DNA of 64,000 nt from Roseomonas marmotae (GTDB lineage Bacteria; Pseudomonadota; Alphaproteobacteria; Acetobacterales; Acetobacteraceae), in assembly GCF_017654485.1 (NCBI RefSeq), contig NZ_CP061091.1:2362501-2426500 (forward strand), read 5' to 3'. The position numbers and the translations under genes were made by a program. Of this stretch, positions 8,192-17,362 are shown one piece after another. The first letter of the stretch is position 1; each line of letters starts with the position of its first letter. The notes under the pieces are model-generated. The model did not search any database. It saw only the letters and a program-made list of their open reading frames with translations, and was not told the DNA's origin.

Positions 8192-8989
8192 TCAGCCGGG
8201 CACGTTGAGGACCAAGCCATCATGGGCGGCTTCGATCCCTTCTGGCAGATGCTCCCGCATCCAGGCCCAGTCCAGATCGGTGCCCATATGGGTCAGCACT
8301 GTGCGCCTTGGCTTCAGCCGTTCCACCCAACTCATTACCAGGTCCAGATGCGCGTGGACCGGATGCGGCTTGCGCTGGAAACAGCCGACAACCCAGGTGT
8401 CGAGCCCCTCCAGTTGAGCGAAGCTATCCTCGGGCATCGCCACCACATCCGTGGAATAGGCAAAGGCACCGATCCGGAGCCCCAGTGTCTCCATGACCTT
8501 ATGGTCCTGTATGAAGACCTGGACCGGGAAGCCGGCCATCTCCCAAACCCCGCTTGGCTCGATCGCCTGCTGCGTCAGAGCTGGCCGGTAGAAAGCCGGT
8601 GGTGTGGGTTCGAGGAAGACGTAGTCGAAGCGCCTGCGTAACTCGTCCAGGGTGTCGGACGTGCCGAAAGCCGGGATAGCCCGGCCCATGATCCGGTTGA
8701 GTGGCCGGAACTCATCCAGACCCATGATGTGGTCGGCATGCCCGTGGGTCACGACCAGCGCATCCACCCGCTGGACCCGGCTCGCCAGCAACTGTTGGCG
8801 CAGGTCAGGCCCCGCATCCACCAGCAGCGCCCGCCCATCCTCGCTTTCGATCAGGGCTGATGAGCGCGAGCGCCGGTTCCGGGGCTCGTTCGGGTCACAG
8901 CGGCCCCAGTCGCCGCTGCCATCAGGGCCACCGAGCATGGGCACCCCGGCAGAACCCCCGCAGCCGAGTATAGTAACCTTCAAAGACAA
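8192..8989 (-). CDS. MBL-fold metallo-hydrolase, PhnP-like
   Basis: A 265-residue metallo-beta-lactamase-fold hydrolase. The N-terminal GCGGSAGVPMLGG and RSSALIE blocks, the metal motif THGHADHIMG (HxHxDH), the later IQDH and VLTHMGTD are typical of the PhnP/RNase Z-like phosphodiesterase branch. In phosphonate users PhnP cleaves cyclic ribose phosphates, but no phn genes are visible here and this gene is embedded with tatD and metG, a common housekeeping setting in alphaproteobacteria. The precise substrate is therefore unknown. It starts 4 bp after tatD ends. Confidence 0.85.
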   Translation of the reverse strand: MSLKVTILGCGGSAGVPMLGGPDGSGDWGRCDPNEPRNRRSRSSALIESEDGRALLVDAGPDLRQQLLASRVQRVDALVVTHGHADHIMGLDEFRPLNRIMGRAIPAFGTSDTLDELRRRFDYVFLEPTPPAFYRPALTQQAIEPSGVWEMAGFPVQVFIQDHKVMETLGLRIGAFAYSTDVVAMPEDSFAQLEGLDTWVVGCFQRKPHPVHAHLDLVMSWVERLKPRRTVLTHMGTDLDWAWMREHLPEGIEAAHDGLVLNVPG

Positions 8990-8993
8990 GGCG

Positions 8994-9767
8994 TCAGACG
9001 GCCTTCTTGAACAAGGAATGGAAGTTTCTGGTGGTCAGATCAGCCAGGGCTGAAGGCTCCATCTGCTTCACTTCGGCCAGGACGCGCGCTGTATGGGCAA
9101 CGTATGAAGGCTCGTTCCGTTTGCCACGAAACGGCACAGGCGCAAGGTAGGGCGCGTCCGTTTCCACCAGCAGACGGTCTTCCGGCACGGCCTTCGCGAT
9201 CTCCCGAATTTCAGTCGATTTCGGGAAGGTCAGAATGCCCGAGAAGGACACATATCCACCCATTTCAACAGCATTTTCAGCAAGATCGCGCCCTGAGCTA
9301 AAGCAGTGAAGAAGGAATGGGAAAGACCCGCCCCGCTGCCGCTCCTCCCGCAGAATGGCTGCGATATCCTCGTCGGCATCCCGCGCATGGATGACCAGCG
9401 GCAACTGGCTCAACTGCGCCGCGCGGATATGGCGGCGGAAGCCGTCCTGCTGAACCTCGCGCGGGGCCTTGTCATAGAAGTAATCCAGCCCGCTTTCGCC
9501 GATCCCGATGATACGCGGGTGCTCGGCAGCCGCGACGATCTCATCGACCTCCGGCAGAGGCCCCTCGCCCACATTCTGAGGATGCACCCCCACGGTACCC
9601 CAGACCTGGGGGAAGCGTTCCGCCAGGGCCTTTACGGTAGACGCCTGGCTCATGCGGACGCCGATGGAAACCATCTGACCTACCCCGGCCTCCTCGGCGC
9701 GGGAGAGGATCTCGCCGATTTCATCCTCGCTATAGTAGTCGAGGTGGCAGTGACTATCGACCAGCAT
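8994..9767 (-). CDS. TatD-family metal-dependent hydrolase
   Basis: A 257-residue TIM-barrel metal hydrolase of the TatD family (3'-5' DNase / D-aminoacyl-tRNA-related nucleases). Metal ligands are visible in DSHCHLD near the N-terminus, GESGLDYFYD, VIHARDAD, LHCFSSG and the C-terminal ETDAPYLAPVPFRGKRNEP. Its ATG overlaps the metG stop as TGATG, indicating translational coupling. The position immediately after metG is the classical location (yabD/tatD next to metS/metG). Confidence 0.92.
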   Translation of the reverse strand: MLVDSHCHLDYYSEDEIGEILSRAEEAGVGQMVSIGVRMSQASTVKALAERFPQVWGTVGVHPQNVGEGPLPEVDEIVAAAEHPRIIGIGESGLDYFYDKAPREVQQDGFRRHIRAAQLSQLPLVIHARDADEDIAAILREERQRGGSFPFLLHCFSSGRDLAENAVEMGGYVSFSGILTFPKSTEIREIAKAVPEDRLLVETDAPYLAPVPFRGKRNEPSYVAHTARVLAEVKQMEPSALADLTTRNFHSLFKKAV

Positions 9768-11305
9768 CAGGCAGCGTCGTCCTGGATCTTCTGGAACAAG
9801 GGGCTGGGCGGCGGCAGCGGCGTGCCGTCCGCCAGCGGCGCGGCCAGCGCGGAGAGACTGCGTGCCTCGGCCGGCACACCGAGTTGGTCCAGCATCCGCG
9901 CCATAGTATCGGGCATGAAAGGCTGCAGCACAGTCGCCAAGCTGCGAAGGGCGGTATGCAGATGGCGCAGCACGCTGGCCATGCGGACAGTATCCGTCTT
10001 CTTCAAGGCCCAGGGCTTCTGCGCGTCGATCCAGGAATTACCCAGGCGAGACACAGACTGGATACGCTCCAGCGCCTCATGGAAGGCCTGACGCTGCAAG
10101 GCTTCATCGACGCGCTCTGCCAGTGCCGCTGCGGCATCCAGCAACTCGGCATCCGCGGGGTGCGGCTCGCCGGCGGGCGGCAGCAGGCCATCGCAGTTCC
10201 GCTGGATCAGCGAGAGCGTCCGCTGTGCCAGGTTGCCAAGATCGTTCGCTAACTCACTGTTCAGGCGCTGAACGAGCGACCTGCGGCTGAAGTCGCCATC
10301 ATTGCCGAAGGGCACCTCCCGCAGCAGGAAGAACCGCACGGGGTCGAGCCCGTACTGCTCCACCAGCGCCAGCGGGTCGATGACATTGCCCAGCGATTTG
10401 GAGATCTTCTGGCCTTCATTGGTCCACCAGCCATGCGCGAAGACGCGGCGCGGCACCGGCAGGCCGGCCGCCATCAGGAATGCGGGCCAGTAGATGGCAT
10501 GGAAGCGCAGGATGTCCTTGCCGACGAAATGCACATCAGCCGGCCAGAACGGCCAAAGAGCCGAATTTTCATCGGGATAGCCAAGCGCAGTGATGTAGTT
10601 TGTCAGCGCATCCAGCCAGACGTACATCACATGGGACTCATCTCCCGGCACCTTCACACCCCACTTGAACGAGGTGCGGGAGATGGAGAGGTCGGTCAGT
10701 CCGCTTTTGACGAAGCTGATCACCTCGTTCCGCCGGCTGGGCGGCGCGATGAAGTCGGGATGCTCATCGTAGAAGGCCAGCAGCCGGTCCTGCCAGGCGG
10801 AAAGGCGGAAGAAGTAGGATGGCTCCCTCACCCACTCGACCGGCGCGCCGGTCGGGGCGAATTTCTGGCCCTCCTTCTCCGTGATCTCGTCGGGGCCATA
10901 GAAGGCCTCGTCCCGCACGGCATACCAGCCCTCGTAATGGCCGAGATAGATCTCGCCCCGCTCCTCCAGCCGCTTCCAGAGCGCCGTGCAGGCCAGCCTG
11001 TGCCGCTCCTCGGTCGTGCGGATGAAGTCGTCGTTGGAGAAGTTCATCCGCGCCGTCAGGGTGCGGAAGGCCTGGCTGACCTCGTCGGTGAAGCTCTGCG
11101 GGTCCATCCCGCGCGCCTCGGCCGCCTTCTCCACCTTCTGCCCGTGCTCGTCCGTGCCCGTCAGGAAGAAGACCTGATGTCCGTTCAGCCGCTTCCACCG
11201 CGCCAGCACATCGGCGGCCAGGGAAGTATAGGCATGGCCGATATGCGGCCTGTCGTTCACGTAATAAATGGGCGTCGTCAGATAGAAGCGCCGCTCGCTC
11301 GTCAT
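9767..11305 (-). CDS. metG: Methionine--tRNA ligase
   Basis: A 512-residue class Ia aminoacyl-tRNA synthetase that charges tRNA-Met. The HIGH signature is at residues 21-24 (RPHIGHAYTS) and the KMSKS loop is KISKSLGNV. There is no CxxC zinc knuckle in the connective region (WYAVRDEAFYG), and the protein ends after the anticodon-binding helices without a Trbp111-like domain, as in short MetG2-type enzymes. I chose the ATG at 11305, preceded by GAGGACCTGAAG, over an upstream start at 11347 that would overlap holB. Its tRNA-Met substrate gene and the formyltransferase are also in the window. Confidence 0.95.
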   Translation of the reverse strand: MTSERRFYLTTPIYYVNDRPHIGHAYTSLAADVLARWKRLNGHQVFFLTGTDEHGQKVEKAAEARGMDPQSFTDEVSQAFRTLTARMNFSNDDFIRTTEERHRLACTALWKRLEERGEIYLGHYEGWYAVRDEAFYGPDEITEKEGQKFAPTGAPVEWVREPSYFFRLSAWQDRLLAFYDEHPDFIAPPSRRNEVISFVKSGLTDLSISRTSFKWGVKVPGDESHVMYVWLDALTNYITALGYPDENSALWPFWPADVHFVGKDILRFHAIYWPAFLMAAGLPVPRRVFAHGWWTNEGQKISKSLGNVIDPLALVEQYGLDPVRFFLLREVPFGNDGDFSRRSLVQRLNSELANDLGNLAQRTLSLIQRNCDGLLPPAGEPHPADAELLDAAAALAERVDEALQRQAFHEALERIQSVSRLGNSWIDAQKPWALKKTDTVRMASVLRHLHTALRSLATVLQPFMPDTMARMLDQLGVPAEARSLSALAAPLADGTPLPPPSPLFQKIQDDAA

Positions 11306-11318
11306 GATCTTCAGGTCC

Positions 11319-12326
11319 TCAGCGCGAGGCCAGTCGGGACAGACCACTCAGTACCGCCTGTTTGCGGTCCAGGTTCAGGGTTTCGGTCTCGTCGGCCAGC
11401 CGGCCCAGGATGTCCCACAGCGAGGCCCAATCGGCAAGCGGCCGTGCCGCCAGATAAGGCGCCATCTCACCGCCCCGCCCCGCTTCCCGGATGGCCGCGG
11501 CCAGGGTGGCGCGCAGCAGGTCGAAGAACATCACCAGGGCGCTCCCGTCCCGCTTCGCCGCCAGCCGGTCGCCAAGCTGGTGCAGCGCGCGGGGGTCCGG
11601 CCGCGGCAGGCTGCCAAGGAAGTTGTCCACCTCCGCCTGCAGGGCAAGCCCCTCGCCTTCCGCCAGCTCCAGGGCGCGCCCCGGGGCACCACCGGAGATC
11701 CGTGCCAGGGCAGCGCGCTGCCCGGCGTCCAGTTCCGGCAGCCAACGGCCCAGCAGCAGATCCATCTGCGACGGCACGAGCGGGAACAGGTCCACCCGGC
11801 GGCAGCGGCTGCGAATGGTCGGCAGCAGCCGGTCCGGGGCAGCGGTGGTCAGCAGCAGCAGCGCGCGCGGAGGCGGTTCCTCCAGCGTTTTCAGCAGGGC
11901 ATTCTGTGCCTCGGCATTCATGGCCTCCGCCTGCTCGATCAGCACGATGCGCCAGCCGCCCTCGGCCGCGGTCAGCGACAGGAAGCGCGGAACCTGACGC
12001 ACTTCGTCAACGCGGATCATCATCTTCACGCCGCGCTCACCCGCATTCGGCGCCAGGTTACGCAGATCGGCATGCCCGCCGGCCGCGACGCGGCGGAAGG
12101 TGGCGTGCTCCGGCGGCAGATAAAGCGGCGGCTCGGTCTCCGGCCGGCCTGCCAGCAGCCAGCGCGCGAAGCGGAAGGCGAGCGTCGCCTTGCCCACGCC
12201 CCTGGGGCCGGTCAGCAGCCATGCGTGGTGCATCCGCCCGGAATTGGCGACATCCGCCAGGGCCCGGGCCGCATGGTCATGACCAGCCAGGTCGGGATTG
12301 GACCGGGGTTCCGGCGGCAGATTCAT
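11319..12326 (-). CDS. holB: DNA polymerase III subunit delta'
   Basis: A 335-residue clamp-loader subunit related to DnaX. It has the P-loop LLTGPRGVGKATLA, a sensor/arginine-finger-type SRC motif in TIRSRCRRVDLFPL, and the NALLKTLEEPP block typical of delta'/gamma. It forms part of the complex that loads the beta clamp at the replication fork. It overlaps tmk by 4 bp upstream and is followed by metG after 13 bp. The tmk-holB pair is widely conserved. Confidence 0.93.
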   Translation of the reverse strand: MNLPPEPRSNPDLAGHDHAARALADVANSGRMHHAWLLTGPRGVGKATLAFRFARWLLAGRPETEPPLYLPPEHATFRRVAAGGHADLRNLAPNAGERGVKMMIRVDEVRQVPRFLSLTAAEGGWRIVLIEQAEAMNAEAQNALLKTLEEPPPRALLLLTTAAPDRLLPTIRSRCRRVDLFPLVPSQMDLLLGRWLPELDAGQRAALARISGGAPGRALELAEGEGLALQAEVDNFLGSLPRPDPRALHQLGDRLAAKRDGSALVMFFDLLRATLAAAIREAGRGGEMAPYLAARPLADWASLWDILGRLADETETLNLDRKQAVLSGLSRLASR

Positions 12327-12958
12327 AGCGCCAGCCCCAGCCGCTCCCGCAGCGCCAGACTTGCAGCTGCGAAGACCTCGTCCGGCCCCTGCGTGGCATC
12401 CATGATCGTGCAGCGCTCAGGGTTGGCGGCGGCGATGGCGCGGAACCCTTCGCGCACCCGTGCATGATATTCCGCGCCAAGACGTTCGAAGCGGTCCGGC
12501 GTGCCGCGAGCCTGGGCGCGTGCCATCCCCTGCTCCGGCGGCAGGTCCAGCACCAGCGTCAGGTCCGGCGCGAAGGGACCGAGCGCCACCTCGGCCAGCT
12601 TGTGCCACACCTGCGGATCGAGCCCATGACCGTGGCACTGATAGGCCAGCGTGGAATCAGCGAAGCGATCGCAGATCACCCAGATCCCGGCCTCCAGGGC
12701 CGGCTGGATGGTTTTGGCCAGATGCTCCCGCCGGGCGGCGAACATCAGCATGGCCTCGGCAACCGGGTCCCAGGCAACGCCGCCATGCAGCAACAATCCG
12801 CGCAGCGCCTCGGCGCCCGGCGCCCCGCCCGGCTCGCGCGTGCGAAGCACAGGCAGGCCGAGCGAGGCGAGCGCCCCGGCCAGCCGGCGCGCCAGGGTTG
12901 TCTTGCCAGCGCCTTCCCCGCCTTCCAGCGTGATGAAGCGCGCCTTGGAAGTCGCCAC
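12323..12958 (-). CDS. tmk: dTMP kinase
   Basis: A 211-residue thymidylate kinase (dTMP + ATP to dTDP + ADP). The P-loop GGEGAGKTTLARRL lies near residue 13, followed by RTREPGGAPGAEALR, the DRFADSTLAYQ base-binding block and a lid region around TPDRFERLGAEYH. It overlaps holB by 4 bp (ATGA), and the D,D-carboxypeptidase gene ends 1 bp before its ATG, so it is in the middle of a long minus-strand operon. Confidence 0.95.
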   Translation of the reverse strand: MATSKARFITLEGGEGAGKTTLARRLAGALASLGLPVLRTREPGGAPGAEALRGLLLHGGVAWDPVAEAMLMFAARREHLAKTIQPALEAGIWVICDRFADSTLAYQCHGHGLDPQVWHKLAEVALGPFAPDLTLVLDLPPEQGMARAQARGTPDRFERLGAEYHARVREGFRAIAAANPERCTIMDATQGPDEVFAAASLALRERLGLAL

Positions 12959-12959
12959 G

Positions 12960-14165
12960 TCAGCCCGAGACCCAGCGGCCGATAACCGCCGGGATGCGGG
13001 AGATCACGCCGAGGCGCCCGATATCCGCTCCGGCATAGAGCGGCAGTGCCATCGGCGGCACGCCCTGACCGGAGATCTCGATCTGGCCGAGTTCCTGCCC
13101 CTTGGCGATCGGCGCCGGAACGGGGCTGTCATAGCGCAGCTTGACTGTCAGGTTGCGGCGCCACTGCCGTGGCAGCGTCATCACCAGGTCACGTCCGCCC
13201 ACCAGCGGCACGGTGGCGCGGTCGCCCAGATAAACCGGCGCTTCCTCCACGGTGTCGGAGGCGCGGAACAGCGTGACGTTCTCGAATTCCCGGAAGCCCC
13301 ATTCGATCAGGCGCTCGGATTCCTCGCCACGCATCCGCATGGAGGCCAGGCCGTTCACCACCAGGATCAACCGCCGGTCGCCGCGCTTTGCGGTGCCCGT
13401 CAGGCCATAGCCGGCATTCTCGGTATGGCCGGTCTTCAGGCCATCGGCGCCCGGCACCCGGCCCAGCAGCGGATTCCGGTTCTCCTGGCTGATGCCATGC
13501 CACTGGAAGGAGCGGACGTTGTACAGGGAGTAATATTCAGGGAAGTCGTTGATCAGCCGCCGGGCCAGGATGGAGAGGTCGCGGCAGGTCATCATATGCT
13601 CGGGGTCCGGCCAGCCGGTCGCATTGCGGAAGGTGCTGTCCTTCAGCCCGATGCGCTTGCCGTATTCGTTCAGCAACTCGGCGAACTGTTGCTCGCTGCC
13701 GCTGATCCCCTCTGCCAGCACGACGCAGGCATCGTTGCCGGACTGCACGATCACGCCATGCGACAGGTCGCTGACGCTGATCTCGCTGCCGAGCTCCACG
13801 AACATCTTGGAGCCCCCCATCCGCCAGGCCCTCTCGCTGACGGGGAAGGTCTGCTCCATCTGCAGCCGCCCCTGCTTGAGCAGGTCGAAGACGACATACA
13901 TCGTCATCAGCTTCGACATGGAAGAGGGATGCATCCTCTCGTCCGCGTTCTTCTCCAGCAGCACGGCTCCGGTGTCGCAATCCACCAGCATAGCCTGCTT
14001 CGCCTGGGTATCGACTGGCCCCAGCGGCGTGCTGGCCGGCGAGCTCGGCGGCGGAGCGGCGGCTGCTCGGGCCGGCGCGCGCCGCTGCGCGACCGCCGGC
14101 CCGCCCAGCGCCCCGGCAGCCAGCAACGCGGCGGTGCCGCCTAACAGTTCGCGGCGATGCGGCAT
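12960..14165 (-). CDS. D-alanyl-D-alanine carboxypeptidase (PBP5/DacA-like)
   Basis: A 401-residue low-molecular-mass penicillin-binding protein that trims the terminal D-Ala from peptidoglycan pentapeptides. The catalytic triad motifs are SMSK (SxxK) within MHPSSMSKLMTMYVV, SGN in VIVQSGNDACVVLAEG, and KTG in GLKTGHTENAGYGLTG. The N-terminus MPHRRELLGG followed by a hydrophobic stretch ending in AVAQ looks like a signal peptide with a twin-arginine-like pair. A proline/alanine-rich linker precedes the peptidase domain, and the C-terminal PBP5_C-like beta domain spans roughly residues 290-385. It lies in an envelope cluster with rlpA and mltB. Confidence 0.93.
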   Translation of the reverse strand: MPHRRELLGGTAALLAAGALGGPAVAQRRAPARAAAAPPPSSPASTPLGPVDTQAKQAMLVDCDTGAVLLEKNADERMHPSSMSKLMTMYVVFDLLKQGRLQMEQTFPVSERAWRMGGSKMFVELGSEISVSDLSHGVIVQSGNDACVVLAEGISGSEQQFAELLNEYGKRIGLKDSTFRNATGWPDPEHMMTCRDLSILARRLINDFPEYYSLYNVRSFQWHGISQENRNPLLGRVPGADGLKTGHTENAGYGLTGTAKRGDRRLILVVNGLASMRMRGEESERLIEWGFREFENVTLFRASDTVEEAPVYLGDRATVPLVGGRDLVMTLPRQWRRNLTVKLRYDSPVPAPIAKGQELGQIEISGQGVPPMALPLYAGADIGRLGVISRIPAVIGRWVSG

Positions 14166-14187
14166 GGCTAAAGAACTCCCCCTGAAC

Positions 14188-15084
14188 TCAGTCGACCAGA
14201 ATGCGTGCCCCGGATACGCCCGACCGGCGTGTCATCTCAAGTGCTGCATCGGCCTGCGCCACAGATCCATAGGGGCCGAGGCGCACGCGATACTCCGCGG
14301 AGCGCCCGGCCCCGAGCGCCTCGACGCGTGCCCCCGGCAGACGCGCGGCCTGCCGCTGTGCCGCGTCCCTGGTCGTGAAGCTGCTGGCCTGCACAAAAAG
14401 CTGCCCTGGCCGCGCGTGGCCCTGGACAAGTCGTTCCGGCAGGCGCTCCGGCACTACGGCAACCGGCTCGGCCGTCGCGGCGGCGGCGGGCATGACATCG
14501 CGGCCCTGGCGTACCTGCTCCGCGATGCGTGCACCGGGTGGTGGGGCCAGGATCTCCGTCTGCAATGCCTCGCGCGGCGCGGTGTCGATGGCGATGCGGG
14601 AGGATTCCGGCTGCGGCAGCCCCGCCGCCAGCGCCCGCGAGGACTCGGCATCGACGGCGACCGAAACCTGCGTGCCAGCAGGCGACACGCGCAGCAGGTC
14701 GGCCGCCCGGCGGGACAGTGCCACGACACGTCCGGCCTGGGCCGGCCCACGGTCGTTGACCCGCACGCGCAGCGTCAGGCCGTTCTCCAGGTTGGTGACC
14801 GCCAGAACGGCCGGAAGCTGCAGCGTCCGGTGCGCTGCGGTCAGCAGCGTGGGGTCATAGACCTCCCCATTCGCGGTGACCCGCCCGGTGCCCGTATCCG
14901 GGATCACCGTTGCCAGCCCGGTCTCCCGCAGGGCGAAATCCTCCTGCGGATAAGACCAGGTGCCACCCATCTCATAGGGGCCGCCAACCGTATAGCGTGG
15001 CTGGGACTGCTGCCCTGGCGGCCTGGGCGTGCAGGCCGCGAGCAGCGGCAGCAACAGCGCGAGCCGGCGAGGGCAAGTCGTCAT
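14188..15084 (-). CDS. rlpA: RlpA-family septal ring lytic transglycosylase with SPOR domain
   Basis: A 298-residue lipoprotein candidate: the hydrophobic N-terminus ends in a lipobox-like LLAACTP, placing the lipid-bearing Cys near residue 18. Next is a double-psi beta-barrel (about 50-150) with TAAHRTLQLP and RVNDRGP, containing the His and Asp that are catalytic in Pseudomonas RlpA. The last 75 residues are a SPOR domain (GQLFVQASSF to GARILVD) that binds denuded glycan strands at the septum. It overlaps mltB by 4 bp and is followed by the carboxypeptidase gene after 22 bp, so three peptidoglycan enzymes are co-transcribed. Confidence 0.88.
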   Translation of the reverse strand: MTTCPRRLALLLPLLAACTPRPPGQQSQPRYTVGGPYEMGGTWSYPQEDFALRETGLATVIPDTGTGRVTANGEVYDPTLLTAAHRTLQLPAVLAVTNLENGLTLRVRVNDRGPAQAGRVVALSRRAADLLRVSPAGTQVSVAVDAESSRALAAGLPQPESSRIAIDTAPREALQTEILAPPPGARIAEQVRQGRDVMPAAAATAEPVAVVPERLPERLVQGHARPGQLFVQASSFTTRDAAQRQAARLPGARVEALGAGRSAEYRVRLGPYGSVAQADAALEMTRRSGVSGARILVD

Positions 15085-16055
15085 GCCACGAGGTCGGAGA
15101 GCAGCCCGATCACCAGTGCATAGTAATCCGAGGGATTATAGCGCCGGATGACATTGAAGTTCTGATACACCGCGAATGCCTGGCCGCCGGCACCGCCGGG
15201 CAGCAAAATCGCCGTGTCCATATCCAGTGGAGGCAGGGGCGAGCCATCGGAAGCGGTCACGCCCATCCGCACCCAGTCCCGGAGCGGGCGCCGGTTGGTG
15301 CGGCCGGCGATGCTGGGGTTGAAGCTGCCGGGCAGCCGCACCTCCCTGCCCCACCGCTCATCGCTGCGCCAGCCGCTGCGGGCCAGGTAGTTGGCGATGG
15401 AAGCGAGCGCGTCGGCCCGGTCATCCCAGATGTCCCGGCGCCCATCTCCATTGAAGTCTACCGCCAGCCGCTCGAAGCTGGTCGGCATGAACTGCGGGTG
15501 GCCCATGGCGCCGGCATAGCTGCCGCGCATCCGTTCCGGCGTGACGTCGCCCTTCTCCAGGATGCGGAGCGCCGCCATCAGCTCGGCGCGGAAGAAGCTG
15601 GCGCGGCGGCCTTCCCAGGCCAGCGTCGCCAGCGCCTCGACGACATTGAAGTTGCCGGTGAAGCCGCCGTAATTCGTCTCGAGCCCCCACACGGCCACGA
15701 TAACGCGCGGGCTGACCTGATAGCGGGCGCCGATCGCCTCCAGCAGCCCCTGGTTGTCCATGAAGGCCTTACGGCCCCGTTCCACCCGCTGGGCGGAGAC
15801 GCGGCCATCCCGGTACTGATCCCAGGTGAGGGTGAATTCCGGCTGCCGGCGGTCCAGCTCCAGCACCTTGTCGTTGGGCCGGATGGAGCCGAGCGCGCGC
15901 TGAAGCGTGGCTTGCGAAACCCCCTTCCCACGCGCCTCGGCGGCGACGCCGCCCAGGAATTCCTGGAAGCTGGCAGCTTGCGCTTCTGCCGCGCCCCCTA
16001 CCAGCAGCAAGGGGACGACTCCGAATCGGGCGATCAGGCTACGGCGGTTCAGCAT
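15081..16055 (-). CDS. Lytic murein transglycosylase (MltB family)
   Basis: About 324 residues. The catalytic glutamate is in VWGLETNYGGFTGNFNV, followed by the MltB signatures GSYAGAMGHPQFMPTSF and DFNGDGRRDIWDDRADALAS. The enzyme cleaves MurNAc-GlcNAc bonds and forms 1,6-anhydro-muropeptides; anmK, which recycles anhydro-MurNAc, is elsewhere in this window. I chose the ATG at 16055 (MLNRRSLIARFG plus a hydrophobic signal peptide) rather than an extension to 16112 rich in Cys and Arg. No lipobox is seen, so it may be a soluble periplasmic form. Confidence 0.9.
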   Translation of the reverse strand: MLNRRSLIARFGVVPLLLVGGAAEAQAASFQEFLGGVAAEARGKGVSQATLQRALGSIRPNDKVLELDRRQPEFTLTWDQYRDGRVSAQRVERGRKAFMDNQGLLEAIGARYQVSPRVIVAVWGLETNYGGFTGNFNVVEALATLAWEGRRASFFRAELMAALRILEKGDVTPERMRGSYAGAMGHPQFMPTSFERLAVDFNGDGRRDIWDDRADALASIANYLARSGWRSDERWGREVRLPGSFNPSIAGRTNRRPLRDWVRMGVTASDGSPLPPLDMDTAILLPGGAGGQAFAVYQNFNVIRRYNPSDYYALVIGLLSDLVA

Positions 16056-16124
16056 GGCGCAGCAATGCCACGCCTGCCGCCGGCAGGACAACCTTGGCTT
16101 TTCACATCGCACATCGGCAACGGC

Positions 16125-17183
16125 TCAGAAGCGGAAGGAAACGCTCAGGGAACCGAAGCGCTGCCTGCCATTCTGGCCATAAAATTCCTCGGTTCGCCAG
16201 ACCTGGGTCAGGGCGAAGCGGACGCCATGCCAGACGACCGCCGCGCCCACCTGGAAATCCCCCACCAGAGGCCGCTTGTCGACGCTGCGGCTGTCGCGCC
16301 AGGTATTGCCATCCAGGAAGATGTCCCGGAGCACGGCACGGCCCTCGACACCGGCGAAGAGATACCACTCGAAGCGGCCGCGCGGCTGGACCCAGTTGCT
16401 GCCGCTCAGGGCCGGACGGATGCGCGGCGGCCCGAAATCCGTATCCAGCCCCTGGCCCAGGCGCACCAGCCCTCCCAGCGCGCCATAGGTCTGCACATTG
16501 CCCAGGCTGACCGTGGCGGAGGGAATGAACTCGAAATCCACGCCGCCGAGGCTGCCCATCGGCAAGCGACGCTTCTGGTCATAGATGGCGGTGAAGGCCG
16601 GTTCGTCCTTGAGCTGGTAGTCCCAACCCTCCGTGTTCCGGATGTTCAGCAGGTCGTGGTAGTTGTTCTGCACGAATTCGCCCAGAGCCGAGGGTCCGAC
16701 CACGCCGAGCTGCAACTCCAGGGCGCGGGAGGTCAATTCCGTCGTGCGGTTCAGGGCGACGGCACCATAGAGATAGCCGGCATAGGGCCGGTCCCTCGGG
16801 TCAGGATTTCGCCTCTGCGTGTCCTGAGGCGTATAGATCGCCTGGCCGAAGGCGGCGCCCCAGCGCAGCGTGCCCGGGCCCAGCACCCATTCAAGCTGGT
16901 CATTCAGCCAGGCGAGCGGCCGCGGCAGATCGGCCGAGGGAGAGCGCCAGGCAAACTGGAAGCCGTTGGTGTAATAGCGGTCGGTGCCGCCCCCGAAGAC
17001 GTCATTCTCGACGGAGAAGTTGAAGGTGCCATGTGGATCGGGCGGTGGTGCCTGGTCCGGGGCGATGGAGGGCGCGATAGCGACCGCTCCCCCGACCGGC
17101 GCGACGAGGTCCTGGGCGGAGGCCGCGAGGGGCATGCCGCCCGCCATCATAAATGAGAGCAGGACCGAGACTTTTGCGCGCAT
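16125..17183 (-). CDS. Lipid A deacylase LpxR-family outer-membrane protein
   Basis: A 352-residue predicted outer-membrane beta-barrel of the LpxR family (lipid A 3'-O-deacylase). It carries a signal peptide ending ASAQD, the family signature FSVENDVFGGGTDRYYTNG, then AIYTPQDTQRRNPDPRDRPYAGYLYG, and ends with SVSFRF, an aromatic C-terminus typical of barrels. AGAAGGAAAG lies just before the ATG at 17183, fixing that start over an upstream one at 17252. The presence of LpxR suggests the cell can trim lipid A acyl chains. It may be the first gene of the minus-strand envelope run; a 69-bp gap separates it from mltB. Confidence 0.88.
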   Translation of the reverse strand: MRAKVSVLLSFMMAGGMPLAASAQDLVAPVGGAVAIAPSIAPDQAPPPDPHGTFNFSVENDVFGGGTDRYYTNGFQFAWRSPSADLPRPLAWLNDQLEWVLGPGTLRWGAAFGQAIYTPQDTQRRNPDPRDRPYAGYLYGAVALNRTTELTSRALELQLGVVGPSALGEFVQNNYHDLLNIRNTEGWDYQLKDEPAFTAIYDQKRRLPMGSLGGVDFEFIPSATVSLGNVQTYGALGGLVRLGQGLDTDFGPPRIRPALSGSNWVQPRGRFEWYLFAGVEGRAVLRDIFLDGNTWRDSRSVDKRPLVGDFQVGAAVVWHGVRFALTQVWRTEEFYGQNGRQRFGSLSVSFRF

Positions 17184-17264
17184 AGACTTTCCTTCTGACC
17201 GCAAGGGCGTTACGCACAAGGCCCCGCTTGGTTGCGGGCAAGGCGCGATCACATACCAGCCTCC

Positions 17265-17354
17265 GGATGGGTGGCCGAGTGGTTTAAGGCAGCGGTCTTG
17301 AAAACCGCCGTAGGGGCAACTCTACCGTGGGTTCGAATCCCACCCCATCCGCCA
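17265..17354 (+). tRNA. tRNA-Ser (anticodon UGA)
   Basis: The acceptor stem GGATGGG pairs with CCCATCC, and the 3' CCA is encoded. The anticodon loop CTTGAAA gives UGA. A long variable arm (about 17320-17335), typical of class II tRNAs, and the GGTTCGAATCC T-arm are clear. Confidence 0.97.
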
Positions 17355-17362
17355 GCACGCCC

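Noticed and set aside
10433..12328. Long plus-strand frame opposite metG and holB
   Set aside because: Antisense to metG and holB; low-complexity Pro/Arg-rich composition.
14910..17156. Long plus-strand open frame opposite mltB and the LpxR gene
   Set aside because: Antisense shadow of two genes with clear motifs; no family signature and unusual composition.
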